Origin: UBA5239 sp040391785
GTDB taxonomy: Bacteria; Verrucomicrobiota; Lentisphaeria; Victivallales; Victivallaceae
Direction: 5' to 3'
Length of the DNA stretch: 64,000 nt
Assembly (NCBI GenBank): GCA_040391785.1
Contig: JBEBXH010000025.1
Span: 1 to 64,000, forward strand
Position numbers and translations under genes: made by a program. Positions 45,122 to 54,665 of the stretch are shown here, one piece after another. Below the pieces are notes generated by a model. The model searched no databases and was not told where the DNA came from. It saw only the letters and a list, made by a program, of their open reading frames with translations. Positions within the stretch are counted from its first letter, which is position 1. Each line of letters starts with the position of its first letter.

Positions 45122-47176
45122 TTAAAAAATCCGGGATAAAATCATCGTTTCGCCTTTGGCGGACGGCAGGGTGACTTCGCCGTTTGCCGGGGCGAAAAGC
45201 CGGTCCGTCAGGATATCGCGAAGTGGAACATCGGTTTTGAACCGGACCGGCCGGCCGGTGAGATTGCGCAGCGTGACCAGTTGAGCGGTGCCGAACATCT
45301 GTACCCCGGGCGAAACGAGCAGTTCCACCCCGGCGGCTTCGGCCAGGTTCCGCAGCATTTGAGGCGGAATCTGCGGGGCGGCGGCCCAGAAGTCGAAGCG
45401 ATTACCATCCTGACGGCAGACCATGCCCGGCAGTTCGACCGACTCAATCTGGCCGATGAAATCCGCCGTGTCCGCGTAGATGACCGGGCTCCAGACGGTA
45501 ATCAGCTGTTCGACGCCGTTCAGAGCCTGCGGAACGTCCAGCCCTCCGCACAGCGCATGCCCGGCATTGAGCAGCGTGATGGAGTTCGAAGTGATCGTTT
45601 GCGGCAGCATTTTGACCGGGATATTGGTCAGCGAAGCGGCATCCTTGGTATTGATTTTATTGTCGGTAATGCAGCCCGCGGCGTAAAACCACACGCAGGA
45701 GGCGTCATGCTCACGGAAGAACCGGCGCAGTTTTGTACGCAGCTCTTCGTCGGCGTAAAACATATCGCGGAAAATGTAAAGCCTGTACGGCGGCAGCTCG
45801 AAAAGATCGTCGGCGGTGATGAGGTCATAAGGTGCGCCGCAGGCCGGGAGATCCTCATTCAGCATCCGGTTGAACATCCGGTAATAACCGCCCATGCCTT
45901 CGCTGATGCCGCAATTTTTGCTGGAGACGACGACGGCGATCCGGGCCGGTACGCCGTCGTTGCCGCGCCGGTGTTTTTTGACCTCTTGTGCCAGCTTGCG
46001 GACACATTGCGAATACTGTTCCGTTTGATACCAGCCGCGGCCGAAATCATACCACCAGAAGAGGCCGTTTCCGGTGCACAGGTTGTAACCGGTTTCGAAG
46101 AGAAATTGGTTGAAGGCTTCGGTTTCATCGGCCGCGCCGTAACCGTCGGTGGCGAGATGGGTTCGCGCGTCGCATTCAGCGATGAATATTTTGTGCTTCG
46201 CCAGCGATGTGACCGGGCCTTGCGAAAATATTCCGTTGCGCCGGTTGAAATAAGAGTTCGGCGTGGACAGAAAATCGACGTTTTCCGCATGGGTCAGTTC
46301 GTCGAACGAAAACCCTGCGCTGGTATGGTGCGCCATGTACGCCGACGACCCGAAACTCATCATCGCACCGCCGAATACCCCGGCCAGTACTCCGCCGGGG
46401 CTGTTTCGCTTGACAATGCCGCAGAAATGATCGATGGCCCCGGCCTTGAGCTGCGCCATGCACTCGGTGTAATCCAGCACATGGCGGTAGCTCGCCGGGG
46501 ACCTCAGGCAGCCTGTTTCCGTGGCCAGCAGTTCGGGCTTGCCCGGCGGCATGGCGTCGGGGAAATCCCGGTGGTATCTGGCCTTGAGAAACGCCCGGAA
46601 CGCCGAGACCGCCGGTCTGCTGAAGTCGGCGTTGCCGAACCGGCCATTTTTGTAGGAGCCGAAAGTGCCCCATTCGCCGCAGGTGCCGTAGGCGGGCATG
46701 AACCCGATAAAACGCTTGGGGTATTGCAGATGGCAGAACCGGACATAGGCCGCCAGCGCTTCGCCTGCGTCGGTACGCCATTGCAGCGAGGCGATGGAGG
46801 CGTTTCGCGTGCTGTGATACATCTTGGTTTCGTAGCGCCAGAGTTTCTGGTGCTCATGCTCGAAGCGCTCGATCTCGGGGACCGGGCCGCTGAATTTCAG
46901 GAGTTCGTCCGGGTAACGCTCGTCCCACCAGTCGGGCGTGGTCAGGAACACGCGCGGCAAGAGTTTGGCCTCCGGCGCGAGGGCGATGATTTCCCGGTGC
47001 AGCCCGTCCAGCAGAGCGAAGTCGTACGAACCGTCCTCGCGCCACGCCAGCGGCAGTGGCAGCAGAAACGAGAAGATCCGGACCCCGTCGCGGTACATCT
47101 GGAGAACCGCCTCTTTCCAGGGGCGGTCCTCGTAGGGGTCGAAGGTGTAAATCAGGTTCTGTTCGAGGATGTTCAT
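45122..47176 (-). CDS. GH42-like (beta-galactosidase-type) glycosidase, cassette 4
   Basis: 684-residue protein without signal peptide. The N-terminal half is a TIM-barrel with probable catalytic acid E168 in YGTCGEWG and nucleophile E334 in FIAECDART, an arrangement seen in GH42-type clan A enzymes; a middle trimerisation-like domain (ARIAVVVSSKNCGIS...) and C-terminal beta domain follow. Substrate unknown. Start ATG 47176 overlaps the stop of the preceding secreted protein gene (ATGA), so the two are coupled in the GntR-pseudopilin cassette. Confidence 0.72.
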   Translation of the reverse strand: MNILEQNLIYTFDPYEDRPWKEAVLQMYRDGVRIFSFLLPLPLAWREDGSYDFALLDGLHREIIALAPEAKLLPRVFLTTPDWWDERYPDELLKFSGPVPEIERFEHEHQKLWRYETKMYHSTRNASIASLQWRTDAGEALAAYVRFCHLQYPKRFIGFMPAYGTCGEWGTFGSYKNGRFGNADFSRPAVSAFRAFLKARYHRDFPDAMPPGKPELLATETGCLRSPASYRHVLDYTECMAQLKAGAIDHFCGIVKRNSPGGVLAGVFGGAMMSFGSSAYMAHHTSAGFSFDELTHAENVDFLSTPNSYFNRRNGIFSQGPVTSLAKHKIFIAECDARTHLATDGYGAADETEAFNQFLFETGYNLCTGNGLFWWYDFGRGWYQTEQYSQCVRKLAQEVKKHRRGNDGVPARIAVVVSSKNCGISEGMGGYYRMFNRMLNEDLPACGAPYDLITADDLFELPPYRLYIFRDMFYADEELRTKLRRFFREHDASCVWFYAAGCITDNKINTKDAASLTNIPVKMLPQTITSNSITLLNAGHALCGGLDVPQALNGVEQLITVWSPVIYADTADFIGQIESVELPGMVCRQDGNRFDFWAAAPQIPPQMLRNLAEAAGVELLVSPGVQMFGTAQLVTLRNLTGRPVRFKTDVPLRDILTDRLFAPANGEVTLPSAKGETMILSRIF

Positions 47177-49005
47177 TCGGCTACCAGGATTCGTTCGGGA
47201 CCGTCGGAGAGCAGCAGCGGCTTGGCGGTTTTGGCCATGATGAAAATGTCCTGCAGGTAATACCCTTTCGGCGCATCGGCGATTTTCTCATAGCTCAGGA
47301 CAAACGGGGTGCCGCTGTCGGTCATTTTCGTGATATAGGGTTTGTCTTCGGTGACTTGTGCGGCGGCGCCGTTGAACTTGATATTCATCATCTGCCACTT
47401 GGCACAGCGGACCGAAAGCTCGCCGGGCGTGGTGACGCCGTACATCGTCCGGCTGCCGCTGAAGAAGAAGTATGCCCGGGGCGTAGCTAATAACCCGATG
47501 TGCGAGCTGTGGACGCGAACGCTGTACCAGGCCAACCCGCCTTCGCCGCCGGTGATCACCAGCGCCCCGGTGCCGTTGTCGGCGGGCGTCACGGTGAAAA
47601 CCGATTTTTCGCCGGCGCTAACCGCTTCATTGCGCAGTTGTTTTTTGCCGGGGCCGTAGATGATATACTGCAGAGACATCGGACGCTGATTGCCGGCCAC
47701 GTGGGCGATTTCGAACTTGATCTCTTTGCCGGTTTCGGCCAGGAAATAGATGATCTGCTGTTCGCGCAGGACCAGAAACTGCGGGTTGCCGGAGCCATTG
47801 CCGACCGGGCGCAGGTTCGGGATCTGGACTTTGTCGAGGTTCTCCAGCTGGGCGACGAGCGGCTTGATCGGCTTCAGCGGAATATCCGTGCCGGAAGCGA
47901 GGGCGGCATTGGCCTCGGCGTAGGCGGCATAATATTCCTGGGGGGTATGCTTGCCGGGGAGCTGATAGCTCTTCGCAAGTTTATCCTGCTGCGGCATGAG
48001 CATGTGCAGTACCCAGGAGGAATAACCGTCGCCCGCTTTGGCGGCGTGGTACGCATGCGAAGCAATATATTCGGGCTGATAGGAGTTGATGCGGAACCAG
48101 GTCACGCAGCGGTTATGCGGATTCAATGCTTTGGCGCTTCGGATGGTTTTTTCGATGTCGGGAGTGAAGCCGAGTCCGTTGTACATATCCCAGTTGTCGA
48201 TGATGGCCGGGGCCTCGGCGGTGCCGAAATATTTCATCATGGCCGTGCCGACCGTGCTGCCGTGCTGGGGCATCATGCCGAGCGACAGTTTCGGATTGAT
48301 CGCGTGCAGCTTTTTCTCGAGCTGCAAAATGATATTATCGATCCGGGCGATAAACCATTGCTGGTAATCATCGAACAGGTTATTGTCTTTCAGATACTTG
48401 ACGCGCTCGGCGGCGGGGGTATCCGCGGGGATATTTTTCTCCGCGGCATATTTCTGCCAGCTCTGGTCGTCGTAGGAGGTTTGAGTGCTCAGCGTTTCGA
48501 TGTCGAGTTTTACGGCGGCGATCGGCAGTTCTTTGGAGAATTCCGCCAGTTTGAACGCGCTGGCGAAGATGGTTTCCCAGACTTCCCAATGCGCCATGCT
48601 GAATTTGGTCGGGATGGTTTCGCCTTTTTCGTTGACCATGGCGGGGAGGGCGGCATGGACTTTCGGGTCGCGATTGCCGTTGCCGCTGTTCGTGTCCGGG
48701 TAAAGATAGGCCATGAATACCATGCCGTGGTCATTCACCGCCTTGACCAGCTGTTTCAACTGCGCCGCGATTTCGGGTTTGACGGTGTCCTGAACCCGGT
48801 GCAGTTTCAGTTCGCAGACGTTGAAACCGGCCTGCTGCATGGGCTTGAGGTAATCCGCGGTCATCTGCTCCACGGAACCGGGCTTGCCTTCGAGGAAAAA
48901 TCCGCCGTAGATGCTTTTGATTTTGTCCGGAATCTTCCGGTAGTCCTGTGCGCTGCAGATCAATACCGAGCCCATACAAATTGCCGTTAACAGTTTTCTT
49001 ATCAT
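47173..49005 (-). CDS. Secreted TIM-barrel-like protein, cassette 4
   Basis: 610-residue exported protein. Signal peptide MIRKLLTAICMGSVLICSA; then a region with barrel-like alternation (IYGGFFLEG, AGFNVCELKLHR, VFMAYLYPDTNSG, AAVKLDIETLSTQ, LSLGMMPQHGS, RCVTWFRINSY) typical of uncharacterised glycoside-hydrolase-like proteins, and a C-terminal beta domain from about residue 390. I start it at ATG 49005; the longer frame to 49113 is antisense to the pseudopilin. It follows the pseudopilin by 13 nt. Activity unknown; the acidic KLDIET and NWDMYN segments could be catalytic. Confidence 0.7.
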   Translation of the reverse strand: MIRKLLTAICMGSVLICSAQDYRKIPDKIKSIYGGFFLEGKPGSVEQMTADYLKPMQQAGFNVCELKLHRVQDTVKPEIAAQLKQLVKAVNDHGMVFMAYLYPDTNSGNGNRDPKVHAALPAMVNEKGETIPTKFSMAHWEVWETIFASAFKLAEFSKELPIAAVKLDIETLSTQTSYDDQSWQKYAAEKNIPADTPAAERVKYLKDNNLFDDYQQWFIARIDNIILQLEKKLHAINPKLSLGMMPQHGSTVGTAMMKYFGTAEAPAIIDNWDMYNGLGFTPDIEKTIRSAKALNPHNRCVTWFRINSYQPEYIASHAYHAAKAGDGYSSWVLHMLMPQQDKLAKSYQLPGKHTPQEYYAAYAEANAALASGTDIPLKPIKPLVAQLENLDKVQIPNLRPVGNGSGNPQFLVLREQQIIYFLAETGKEIKFEIAHVAGNQRPMSLQYIIYGPGKKQLRNEAVSAGEKSVFTVTPADNGTGALVITGGEGGLAWYSVRVHSSHIGLLATPRAYFFFSGSRTMYGVTTPGELSVRCAKWQMMNIKFNGAAAQVTEDKPYITKMTDSGTPFVLSYEKIADAPKGYYLQDIFIMAKTAKPLLLSDGPERILVAE

Positions 49006-49018
49006 GGTGTTTTCCCTT

Positions 49019-49678
49019 TTACCAGGTGTTGTTGTTAAGTTCAACCCGACCGATCGGATAATTGATCGCGTTGGGAATATCGGTGTAGACGTTTCCGGCC
49101 ACGGCTGCGACATTCATTTTGCCGTTGTGGCGAACGAATCGCAAGGCCCAGGTTGCCACCGCGAAATCGTCCTTGCCGAAGATCGCGGTCTTGGAAGTGG
49201 TTTTGTCAAACTGATAGTAATCGGCAATCAACGGCCGCTCGGAAGCCCTTGCCACCGTGCCTATTTTGCGGTAAGTGCCGAAGCGGTGCGCATTTGCGTC
49301 CGTTACGGTATTGGCGGCATAGGTCGTGCTGTTGTAGCCGTAGGTGGTGGAATTGGCGTCTTCCGGCGGCAGGGTATACGAGGGACAGCGAAATACATCG
49401 CCCATGGAATATTTATTGTGATCCGGAGGCGAAATCACGATATTGATATAATTATTCCAACAGTTGTTGCTGTCTTTCATGGCCGGGGGCACATAGTCGT
49501 CATAATCATTGGCATACAGCATTGCCCCGTTGCCGAGTTGTTTCAGGTTATTGATGCAGCTGCTGTTTTTCGCCTTTTCGCGGGCGGTATTCAGGGCCGG
49601 CAGCAGCATGGCGGCGAGAATTGCTATGATCGCAATTACGACAAGAAGTTCAATGAGTGTGAAACATTTCTTTTCCAT
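49019..49678 (-). CDS. Pseudopilin, cassette 4
   Basis: 219-residue pilin-like protein starting MEKKC-FTLIELLVVIAIIAILAAMLLP with Cys at -1, then TAREKAKNSSCINNLKQLGNGAMLY. The C-terminal DGH motif is replaced by VAAVAGNVYTDI, so this copy is the most diverged at the end. GGAGAA precedes the ATG, 13 nt after the regulator. It is followed by two hydrolase-like genes. Confidence 0.88.
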   Translation of the reverse strand: MEKKCFTLIELLVVIAIIAILAAMLLPALNTAREKAKNSSCINNLKQLGNGAMLYANDYDDYVPPAMKDSNNCWNNYINIVISPPDHNKYSMGDVFRCPSYTLPPEDANSTTYGYNSTTYAANTVTDANAHRFGTYRKIGTVARASERPLIADYYQFDKTTSKTAIFGKDDFAVATWALRFVRHNGKMNVAAVAGNVYTDIPNAINYPIGRVELNNNTW

Positions 49679-49691
49679 ATTTTGTTCTCCG

Positions 49692-50741
49692 TTATTCTCG
49701 GGTGATTAAGGTTCCTTTTACTCGTTTATTCAGGGGGCTCCGGTAAATGAATGCGTATTCGCAAAGCGTATCCACGCTTGCCGCGCCGAGTGCTTCACAG
49801 TCGACCCGGTAAGTGGTCAGGTTTTCGAGGCCAGGCTCCTCGGCGGCGATATCGTCGAAGCCGGTGATAAGGGGCATTTTGCCGGGCTTGGAGGCCAGCA
49901 TGTTCTTGAATTTCAAGGCCGGATCGTCTGCCGAGAACATCACGGCGTCCGGCCTGAATTCCGATACTTCGTGCAGCAGATCGTAATAGTTGCCGCTGAG
50001 AATGGTCCGGTACTCCATGCCGAACCGGGGTGCTTCCTGCAGAAATGCTTCCATCCGCTCATTTTCATTGAGGCCGACCGGCGAATTGCTGAAACATGCG
50101 GCATAAATGACCCGGCGGAGGCCACGCTCGTGCAAATACTTCAGCAGTTGGTAAATACCGTCGTGGTTATCGCTCAGCACACTGGGGCGCCAGGGGAACG
50201 GCATATTGGCGATCACCGAGCGGATTTTATAGCTCAGCAGCGGGATCATCACCTCATGCAGCAACCCGCTGTGGAGAAACAGAACCAGCCCTTCGTCGGC
50301 GGCGATGTTGTGGCTGTTGTTGAGAATCTCGGTATCGATCATCGAGTTATTAATGTATTCGACATTGAATTCGAGCTTTTTCTCGTGACAGCGCTGGCGG
50401 ATGCCATCGACCAGGCGGCTACCGAAAATGGTTCCGGGCCCGATCGCGTTTTGAGCGCCGATGATGCGGACTTTGTTCAGCGGGAGGCGCTCGTGCCAGA
50501 TCTCGTCGATTTTTTTGATGGAGTTCACGTACAGACCGCGCCCGGGCACCCGGGTCAGGAGCCCGCGCTCCTGCAGCTCGCTCTGGACCTTGGCCGCGGT
50601 CATGGCGCTGATGCCGAATTCATCGCAGATCGTCTTGCGCGAATAAAACATTTCACCGGCGCAGATTTCGCCGTTGAAAATTTTGTAGGCCAGCAGATCC
50701 AGCACATTTTTGTAGCGGTTGTCAGGGCGTCCCTTGCTCAT
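49692..50741 (-). CDS. GntR-type HTH/LacI-type sensor regulator, cassette 4
   Basis: 349-residue AraR-like regulator with GntR winged helix (NRYKNVLDLLAYKIFNGE, FGISAMTAAKVQSELQERGL) and periplasmic-binding-protein effector domain. I start it at ATG 50741 (MSKGRPDNRY), preceded by AAGGA; the frame open to 50792 runs into the promoter. It heads the four-gene cassette 4. Confidence 0.88.
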   Translation of the reverse strand: MSKGRPDNRYKNVLDLLAYKIFNGEICAGEMFYSRKTICDEFGISAMTAAKVQSELQERGLLTRVPGRGLYVNSIKKIDEIWHERLPLNKVRIIGAQNAIGPGTIFGSRLVDGIRQRCHEKKLEFNVEYINNSMIDTEILNNSHNIAADEGLVLFLHSGLLHEVMIPLLSYKIRSVIANMPFPWRPSVLSDNHDGIYQLLKYLHERGLRRVIYAACFSNSPVGLNENERMEAFLQEAPRFGMEYRTILSGNYYDLLHEVSEFRPDAVMFSADDPALKFKNMLASKPGKMPLITGFDDIAAEEPGLENLTTYRVDCEALGAASVDTLCEYAFIYRSPLNKRVKGTLITRE

Positions 50742-50763
50742 AACTATCGTTTCCTTGATAATT

Positions 50764-50792
50764 ATTATACAACCTATACAACGTATTGTCAA
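50764..50792 (-). promoter_or_regulatory. Consensus promoter with direct repeats, cassette 4
   Basis: Minus strand: TTGACA (50787-50792), 17-bp spacer, TATAAT (50764-50769), a perfect sigma70 promoter. The spacer and -10 contain two TATACAA heptamers on the + strand (50766-50772 and 50775-50781), similar to those at 32798-32814, and are a probable operator. Confidence 0.85.
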
Positions 50793-50825
50793 TACCGGCC
50801 CGGAGAAATAAGAGGGAAATTTTTT

Positions 50826-51821
50826 TCAGTAGCACTCTTTGATCATCCAGACGTGGTCGAAGTTGCGTCTGGCGAGGTCGTCCTTGCGGATCCAGAAATA
50901 GAGCATGCCGGCGTCGCTCCACATCCAGCCGATATCATCGTCGCTGTCCACCTGCAGCAGTAGAATCCATTCGGTTCCGGCCGGGCTCCCGGTGATTTTG
51001 GTACAGTCGTCCTTCATGTCTTCGCCGCGCTGGATCTCGAACGGGAACCCGAGCATCTGGTGCTTCTTGCCCGCGGTGTCTTCGGATTCGATGCCGTATT
51101 CGATTTCGGTGGAGTGCCAGGTTTTGCCGGGGGCGAAGGCGATCCGCTTTTCCTCATACTCGGCGGGGGCGGCGGGGGTGCTGCCCGCAGGCGCATCCGT
51201 GGAGTAAATCACTTTCCAGTAACCGCCGTCCGATTCGGTATTGCCGGACTTCGCGGCCTTGATGTCATAAAAGAAATAGAGAGTTCCGGTAGTGGGCAGT
51301 TCCTTGCTCGGCGGCAGCTCGGTACAGCTGATCTGGGCGATGAAATCCAGCGGTTTTCCTTCCGGATTGGCGGGAACCGGCAGACCGGGCGGCAGGTCGG
51401 GCGCACCGGTGAATTTGCTGAAGTTTTTGCCGGATTCGTCTTTTTTCAGGTCAATCGAATCCTTCCAGACCCGCTTCGCCAGGGCTTTTTCCTTTTCTTC
51501 CGGATGCTCGGCGTAAAAAGCCTTCATCTCGTTGTTCTTCGTCTCAAACGCGATGATGGTTTTGCTGTAGTCGTTCTGGATGCAGTTGTTGAGCACGCTC
51601 ATCAATTCCGGGCTGGGTTTATAGCCTGCGCGGAGGGCGCTCTGCAGCTTCAACAGCAGCGGGTCGGTAATTTCCTCGCCGGGGATATCGTTGATGATAT
51701 CGAATACCCGGAGCGCGTTCAACTTGGCCAGTTCCACGCCATCCATGAGGTCGAATTCCATTTCCTCGTACTGCGAGTTCGCCCCGGATAACACCTGCTT
51801 GATTTTGTCAAAAAAGCCCAT
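50826..51821 (-). CDS. DUF1963 (YwqG-like) protein
   Basis: 331-residue cytoplasmic protein. The DUF1963 region covers about residues 130-331 (SKFTGAPDLPPG, LDFIAQISCTELP, GTLYFFYD, KITGSPAGTEWILLLQVDSDDDIGWMWSDAGMLYFWI quoted by its parts EWILLLQVDS and DAGMLYFWIRKDDL). The first 120 residues are a helical domain of unknown type. The function of the family is unknown. It lies 26 nt downstream of an AraC gene on the same strand. Confidence 0.78.
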   Translation of the reverse strand: MGFFDKIKQVLSGANSQYEEMEFDLMDGVELAKLNALRVFDIINDIPGEEITDPLLLKLQSALRAGYKPSPELMSVLNNCIQNDYSKTIIAFETKNNEMKAFYAEHPEEKEKALAKRVWKDSIDLKKDESGKNFSKFTGAPDLPPGLPVPANPEGKPLDFIAQISCTELPPSKELPTTGTLYFFYDIKAAKSGNTESDGGYWKVIYSTDAPAGSTPAAPAEYEEKRIAFAPGKTWHSTEIEYGIESEDTAGKKHQMLGFPFEIQRGEDMKDDCTKITGSPAGTEWILLLQVDSDDDIGWMWSDAGMLYFWIRKDDLARRNFDHVWMIKECY

Positions 51822-51846
51822 TCTATCTTCTCCTCAAAAGATTGAT

Positions 51847-52629
51847 TTAATATTCGGAAATCATATTTAAGCGCCGGTACTCGGCGGGAGTCATCTGACT
51901 GTTTTTGCGGAAGGCGCGGTAGAAGCTCTCAAGGTTCTCGAAACCGCATTCGAGGGAAATTTCCTTGATTGATTTTTCGTTGCTTGCCAGCATGGTACGG
52001 GCCTTGCGCAGGCGCAGGTTCAGCAGGTACTGGTGCGGCGATACATTCAAATAGCGTTTGAAAAGACTGTACAGGTTCGGCGTGCTGATCCCGGCGCGCT
52101 GCGACAGCGTTTCGATCGGCAGATTGTCGGCGAAGTCGCGGTTCATGATGGCGATGGCGCGGCTCAGGTGCGGCGGGTAATCGGCGTCCTCCTGTTTTTT
52201 CTGATACATGTAGGCTTCCCAGAAAACCCGGGAGTAGAGCATGGAGCCGAGCACCTGGCTGTCGATACGCTCGTCGTGGGCGTAGCGGGATGCCTGACGG
52301 TGAAAATCGCTGAATCCGTTGAGGTCCTTCCAATGGGTGACCCGCGGCAGCACCCGGCGGTTTTCGGCCACTTCGAAGCGCATGGCGAGGCAGCGGTACG
52401 GATTGTCGGGCGGGTAGCGGTGGATGGTTTCCTCGCCGGCCACGTGCCAGAAAATCGCGCCGGGGCCGAATTCCCGGTCCACGCCGTTTACCTCGAAATA
52501 AAGTTTGCCGCCGGTCAGGATTTCAATGGTTTCGTGTCCGGGGAGAATCGGGGCAGGATTGATCTTGACGCCGTGCGGGGCGGCGAAATTCGACAGTACG
52601 TTCAGCCGGATTATGCGGTTCATTTCCAT
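51847..52629 (-). CDS. AraC-family regulator with cupin sensor
   Basis: 260-residue regulator: N-terminal cupin-type sugar-binding domain (HETIEILTGGKLYFEVNG) and C-terminal AraC double helix-turn-helix (FADNLPIETLSQRAGIS, ISLECGFENLESFYRAFRKNSQMTPAEYR, quoted by its ends). It is divergent from the sugar isomerase/dehydrogenase pair at 52755 and probably activates it. ATG 52629 or the second Met at 52623 could be the start. Confidence 0.88.
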   Translation of the reverse strand: MEMNRIIRLNVLSNFAAPHGVKINPAPILPGHETIEILTGGKLYFEVNGVDREFGPGAIFWHVAGEETIHRYPPDNPYRCLAMRFEVAENRRVLPRVTHWKDLNGFSDFHRQASRYAHDERIDSQVLGSMLYSRVFWEAYMYQKKQEDADYPPHLSRAIAIMNRDFADNLPIETLSQRAGISTPNLYSLFKRYLNVSPHQYLLNLRLRKARTMLASNEKSIKEISLECGFENLESFYRAFRKNSQMTPAEYRRLNMISEY

Positions 52630-52668
52630 TTTTGAGATACCATATCAATAAATGATAACTTTGGTCAA

Positions 52669-52705
52669 TTGTGATAATCTCCTTCTGGCTGTAGAATATA
52701 TACAG
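52669..52705 (+). promoter_or_regulatory. Promoter of the isomerase-dehydrogenase operon
   Basis: TTGTGA (52669-52674), 17-bp spacer, TAGAAT (52692-52697). An inverted repeat CTGTA-N7-TACAG (52689-52705) covers the -10 box and may be a regulator site. A minus-strand -35-like TTGACC lies back-to-back at 52663-52668. Confidence 0.6.
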
Positions 52706-52754
52706 GCAATAAATTTTTTCAATGCCTGAAACCAAAAACTAAGGAGTATTTCTA

Positions 52755-53528
52755 ATGTACCCAATCTCAGTGCAGCTTTATTCGTTGCGTGGCATGATGC
52801 AGCCCGGTTATGAAAAACAGGATTTCATCCAGGTGCTCAAATGGGTGGCGGATGTCGGTTACAAAGGCGTGGAACCCGCCGGATTCTGGGGGCTGACCCC
52901 GAAAGAATTGAAGAGCATTACCGATGATCTCGGATTGGAAATCAGCTCCAGCCACAGCCCGTGGTTCCGCGAGCCGGAACAGGCCCAGGAAGTGATCGAT
53001 ACCGCCGGCGTGCTCGGCCTGAAAACCGTCTGCTGCGGCTTCGGCCCGGCCGATTTCCAGGACCTCGCCGCCATCAAGCGCACCGCCGACAAGGTCAACC
53101 AGCTGCAGGAACTCGCCGCCAAGGCCGGCCTGACGCTCTTCCAGCACAACCACGCCTGGGAATTCGCTAAAATCGACGGACGCTATGCTTATGATATTTA
53201 TATCGAGCTCTGCCCGAAAATCATGTTCCAGCTCGATGCTTACTGGTCCGCCAACCACGGCGCCAACGACCCGGTGGAAATGGTCAAGCGCTTCCGCGAC
53301 CGCTGCATCCTGATGCACATCAAGGACGGCACGTTCTGCCCGGAAATCCCGATGCTGCCGCTCGGTACCGGCAAAATGGATATCCCGGCCACCGTGGCCG
53401 CGGCCGATCCGGCCCTGAACAAATGGGTGATCGTGGAGCTCGACAACTGCGTGATCGATATGAACTACGCGCTGAAGAAGAGCTACCGCTACATGGTTTC
53501 CAACGGTATTTGCGCCGGCAATAAATAA
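52755..53528 (+). CDS. Sugar phosphate isomerase/epimerase (xylose isomerase-like barrel)
   Basis: 257-residue AP-endonuclease-2-type TIM barrel, the family that includes tagatose/psicose epimerases and IolE/IolI-type enzymes. Typical blocks are SVQLYSLRGMM, VADVGYKGVEPAGFWG, LFQHNHAWEF (metal His), LDAYWSANHGAN and the WVIVELDNC (metal Glu) strand. AGGAG precedes the ATG. It is followed 18 nt later by a Gfo/Idh/MocA dehydrogenase, the common pairing for oxidation and isomerisation of unusual sugars or inositols. Confidence 0.85.
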   Translation: MYPISVQLYSLRGMMQPGYEKQDFIQVLKWVADVGYKGVEPAGFWGLTPKELKSITDDLGLEISSSHSPWFREPEQAQEVIDTAGVLGLKTVCCGFGPADFQDLAAIKRTADKVNQLQELAAKAGLTLFQHNHAWEFAKIDGRYAYDIYIELCPKIMFQLDAYWSANHGANDPVEMVKRFRDRCILMHIKDGTFCPEIPMLPLGTGKMDIPATVAAADPALNKWVIVELDNCVIDMNYALKKSYRYMVSNGICAGNK

Positions 53529-53546
53529 TAATCTGGAATTTCAATT

Positions 53547-54647
53547 ATGAAAAAGATGAAAATCGGTGTCATCGGCTGCGGCATGATCAGCAATGCTTAT
53601 TTGACCGCCGCTACTAAATTCGATATCCTGGAAGTTGTCGGCTGTGCCGATATGAATCCCGAACTCGCCAAGGCCAAAGCCGAGGAACACAAAGTCAAGG
53701 CCATGACCGTGGAAGAAATGCTGGCCGACAAGAAGATCGAGATCGTGATCAACCTGACTCCGCCCAAGGCGCATTTCCCGGTGACCATGCAGATCCTCGA
53801 AGCCGGCAAGCACGCGTATTCCGAAAAACCCTTCGGTATCAACGACGACGAAACCGCCAAGATCATGGCGCTGGCCAACAAGAAAAAACTGCGCGTCGGC
53901 TGCGCCCCCGATACCTTCCTCGGCGGCGGCCAGCAGACCGCCCGCAAGCTCATCGATGACGGCTGGATCGGCACCCCGATCGCCGGTACCGCCATGGTGA
54001 TGGGCCGCGGCCCGGAAAAATGGGCCAATGCACCGTTTTTCTATGATATCGGCGGCGGGCCGATGCTCGACCTCGGGCCGTATTACATCACCGCTTTGGT
54101 GAACCTGCTCGGCCCGGCGAAGAGCGTGACCGCGGTCACTTTCCGCGGCGCCAAAACGCGCAAATGCGGCCCGACTTCGGTGCCGCCCTTCAAGGAATAC
54201 CCGGTCAACGTCAATACGCACCAGTCCGGTATGGTTGAGTTCAAGAACGGCGCAGTGATCACGGTAATCGCCAGCTTCGAAGTTTACAGGAACCAGCATA
54301 CGCCGATTGAAATCTACGGTACTGCCGGGTCGCTCGTGGTTCCCAATCCGAATACGTTCGACGGGCCGGTGAAGGTGTTCAAGCCGGGCTATGCCGACTG
54401 GGTGGATGCTCCGCTGTCGCACGGTTACACGGAAAACTCGCGCAGCATCGGCGCTGCCGACATGGCCTATGCCATTCAGAAGAAGCGTCCGCACCGCGCC
54501 AGCGGCGAACTGGCCAATCATGTGCTCGAAATCATGATGGCGTTCGACAAATCCAGCGCCAGCGGCAAGAAAGTCACCCTCAAAACCACTTGCGAGCGCC
54601 CTGCGGCGCTGCCGCTTGGCCTTGAGCCGGGATTGCTTGACGATTGA
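53547..54647 (+). CDS. Gfo/Idh/MocA-family oxidoreductase
   Basis: 366-residue NAD(P)-dependent sugar or inositol dehydrogenase. The Rossmann motif GVIGCGMISNAY starts at residue 7, the cofactor/catalytic EKPFG lies near residue 94, and a Gfo/Idh C-terminal domain follows (GGGPMLDLGPYYITALVNLLG with its HP-like dyad in the helix). Substrate unknown. It is the second gene of the AraC-controlled unit and ends just before an intrinsic terminator. Confidence 0.9.
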   Translation: MKKMKIGVIGCGMISNAYLTAATKFDILEVVGCADMNPELAKAKAEEHKVKAMTVEEMLADKKIEIVINLTPPKAHFPVTMQILEAGKHAYSEKPFGINDDETAKIMALANKKKLRVGCAPDTFLGGGQQTARKLIDDGWIGTPIAGTAMVMGRGPEKWANAPFFYDIGGGPMLDLGPYYITALVNLLGPAKSVTAVTFRGAKTRKCGPTSVPPFKEYPVNVNTHQSGMVEFKNGAVITVIASFEVYRNQHTPIEIYGTAGSLVVPNPNTFDGPVKVFKPGYADWVDAPLSHGYTENSRSIGAADMAYAIQKKRPHRASGELANHVLEIMMAFDKSSASGKKVTLKTTCERPAALPLGLEPGLLDD

Positions 54648-54665
54648 GTCTGAATTCGCATTAAA

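Noticed and set aside
43394..47260. Long + strand open frames (43394-45067 and 45281-47260) opposite the rhamnosidase and GH42-like genes
   Set aside because: High GC makes long antisense frames common here; the minus-strand proteins have catalytic motifs, proper starts and coupled neighbours.
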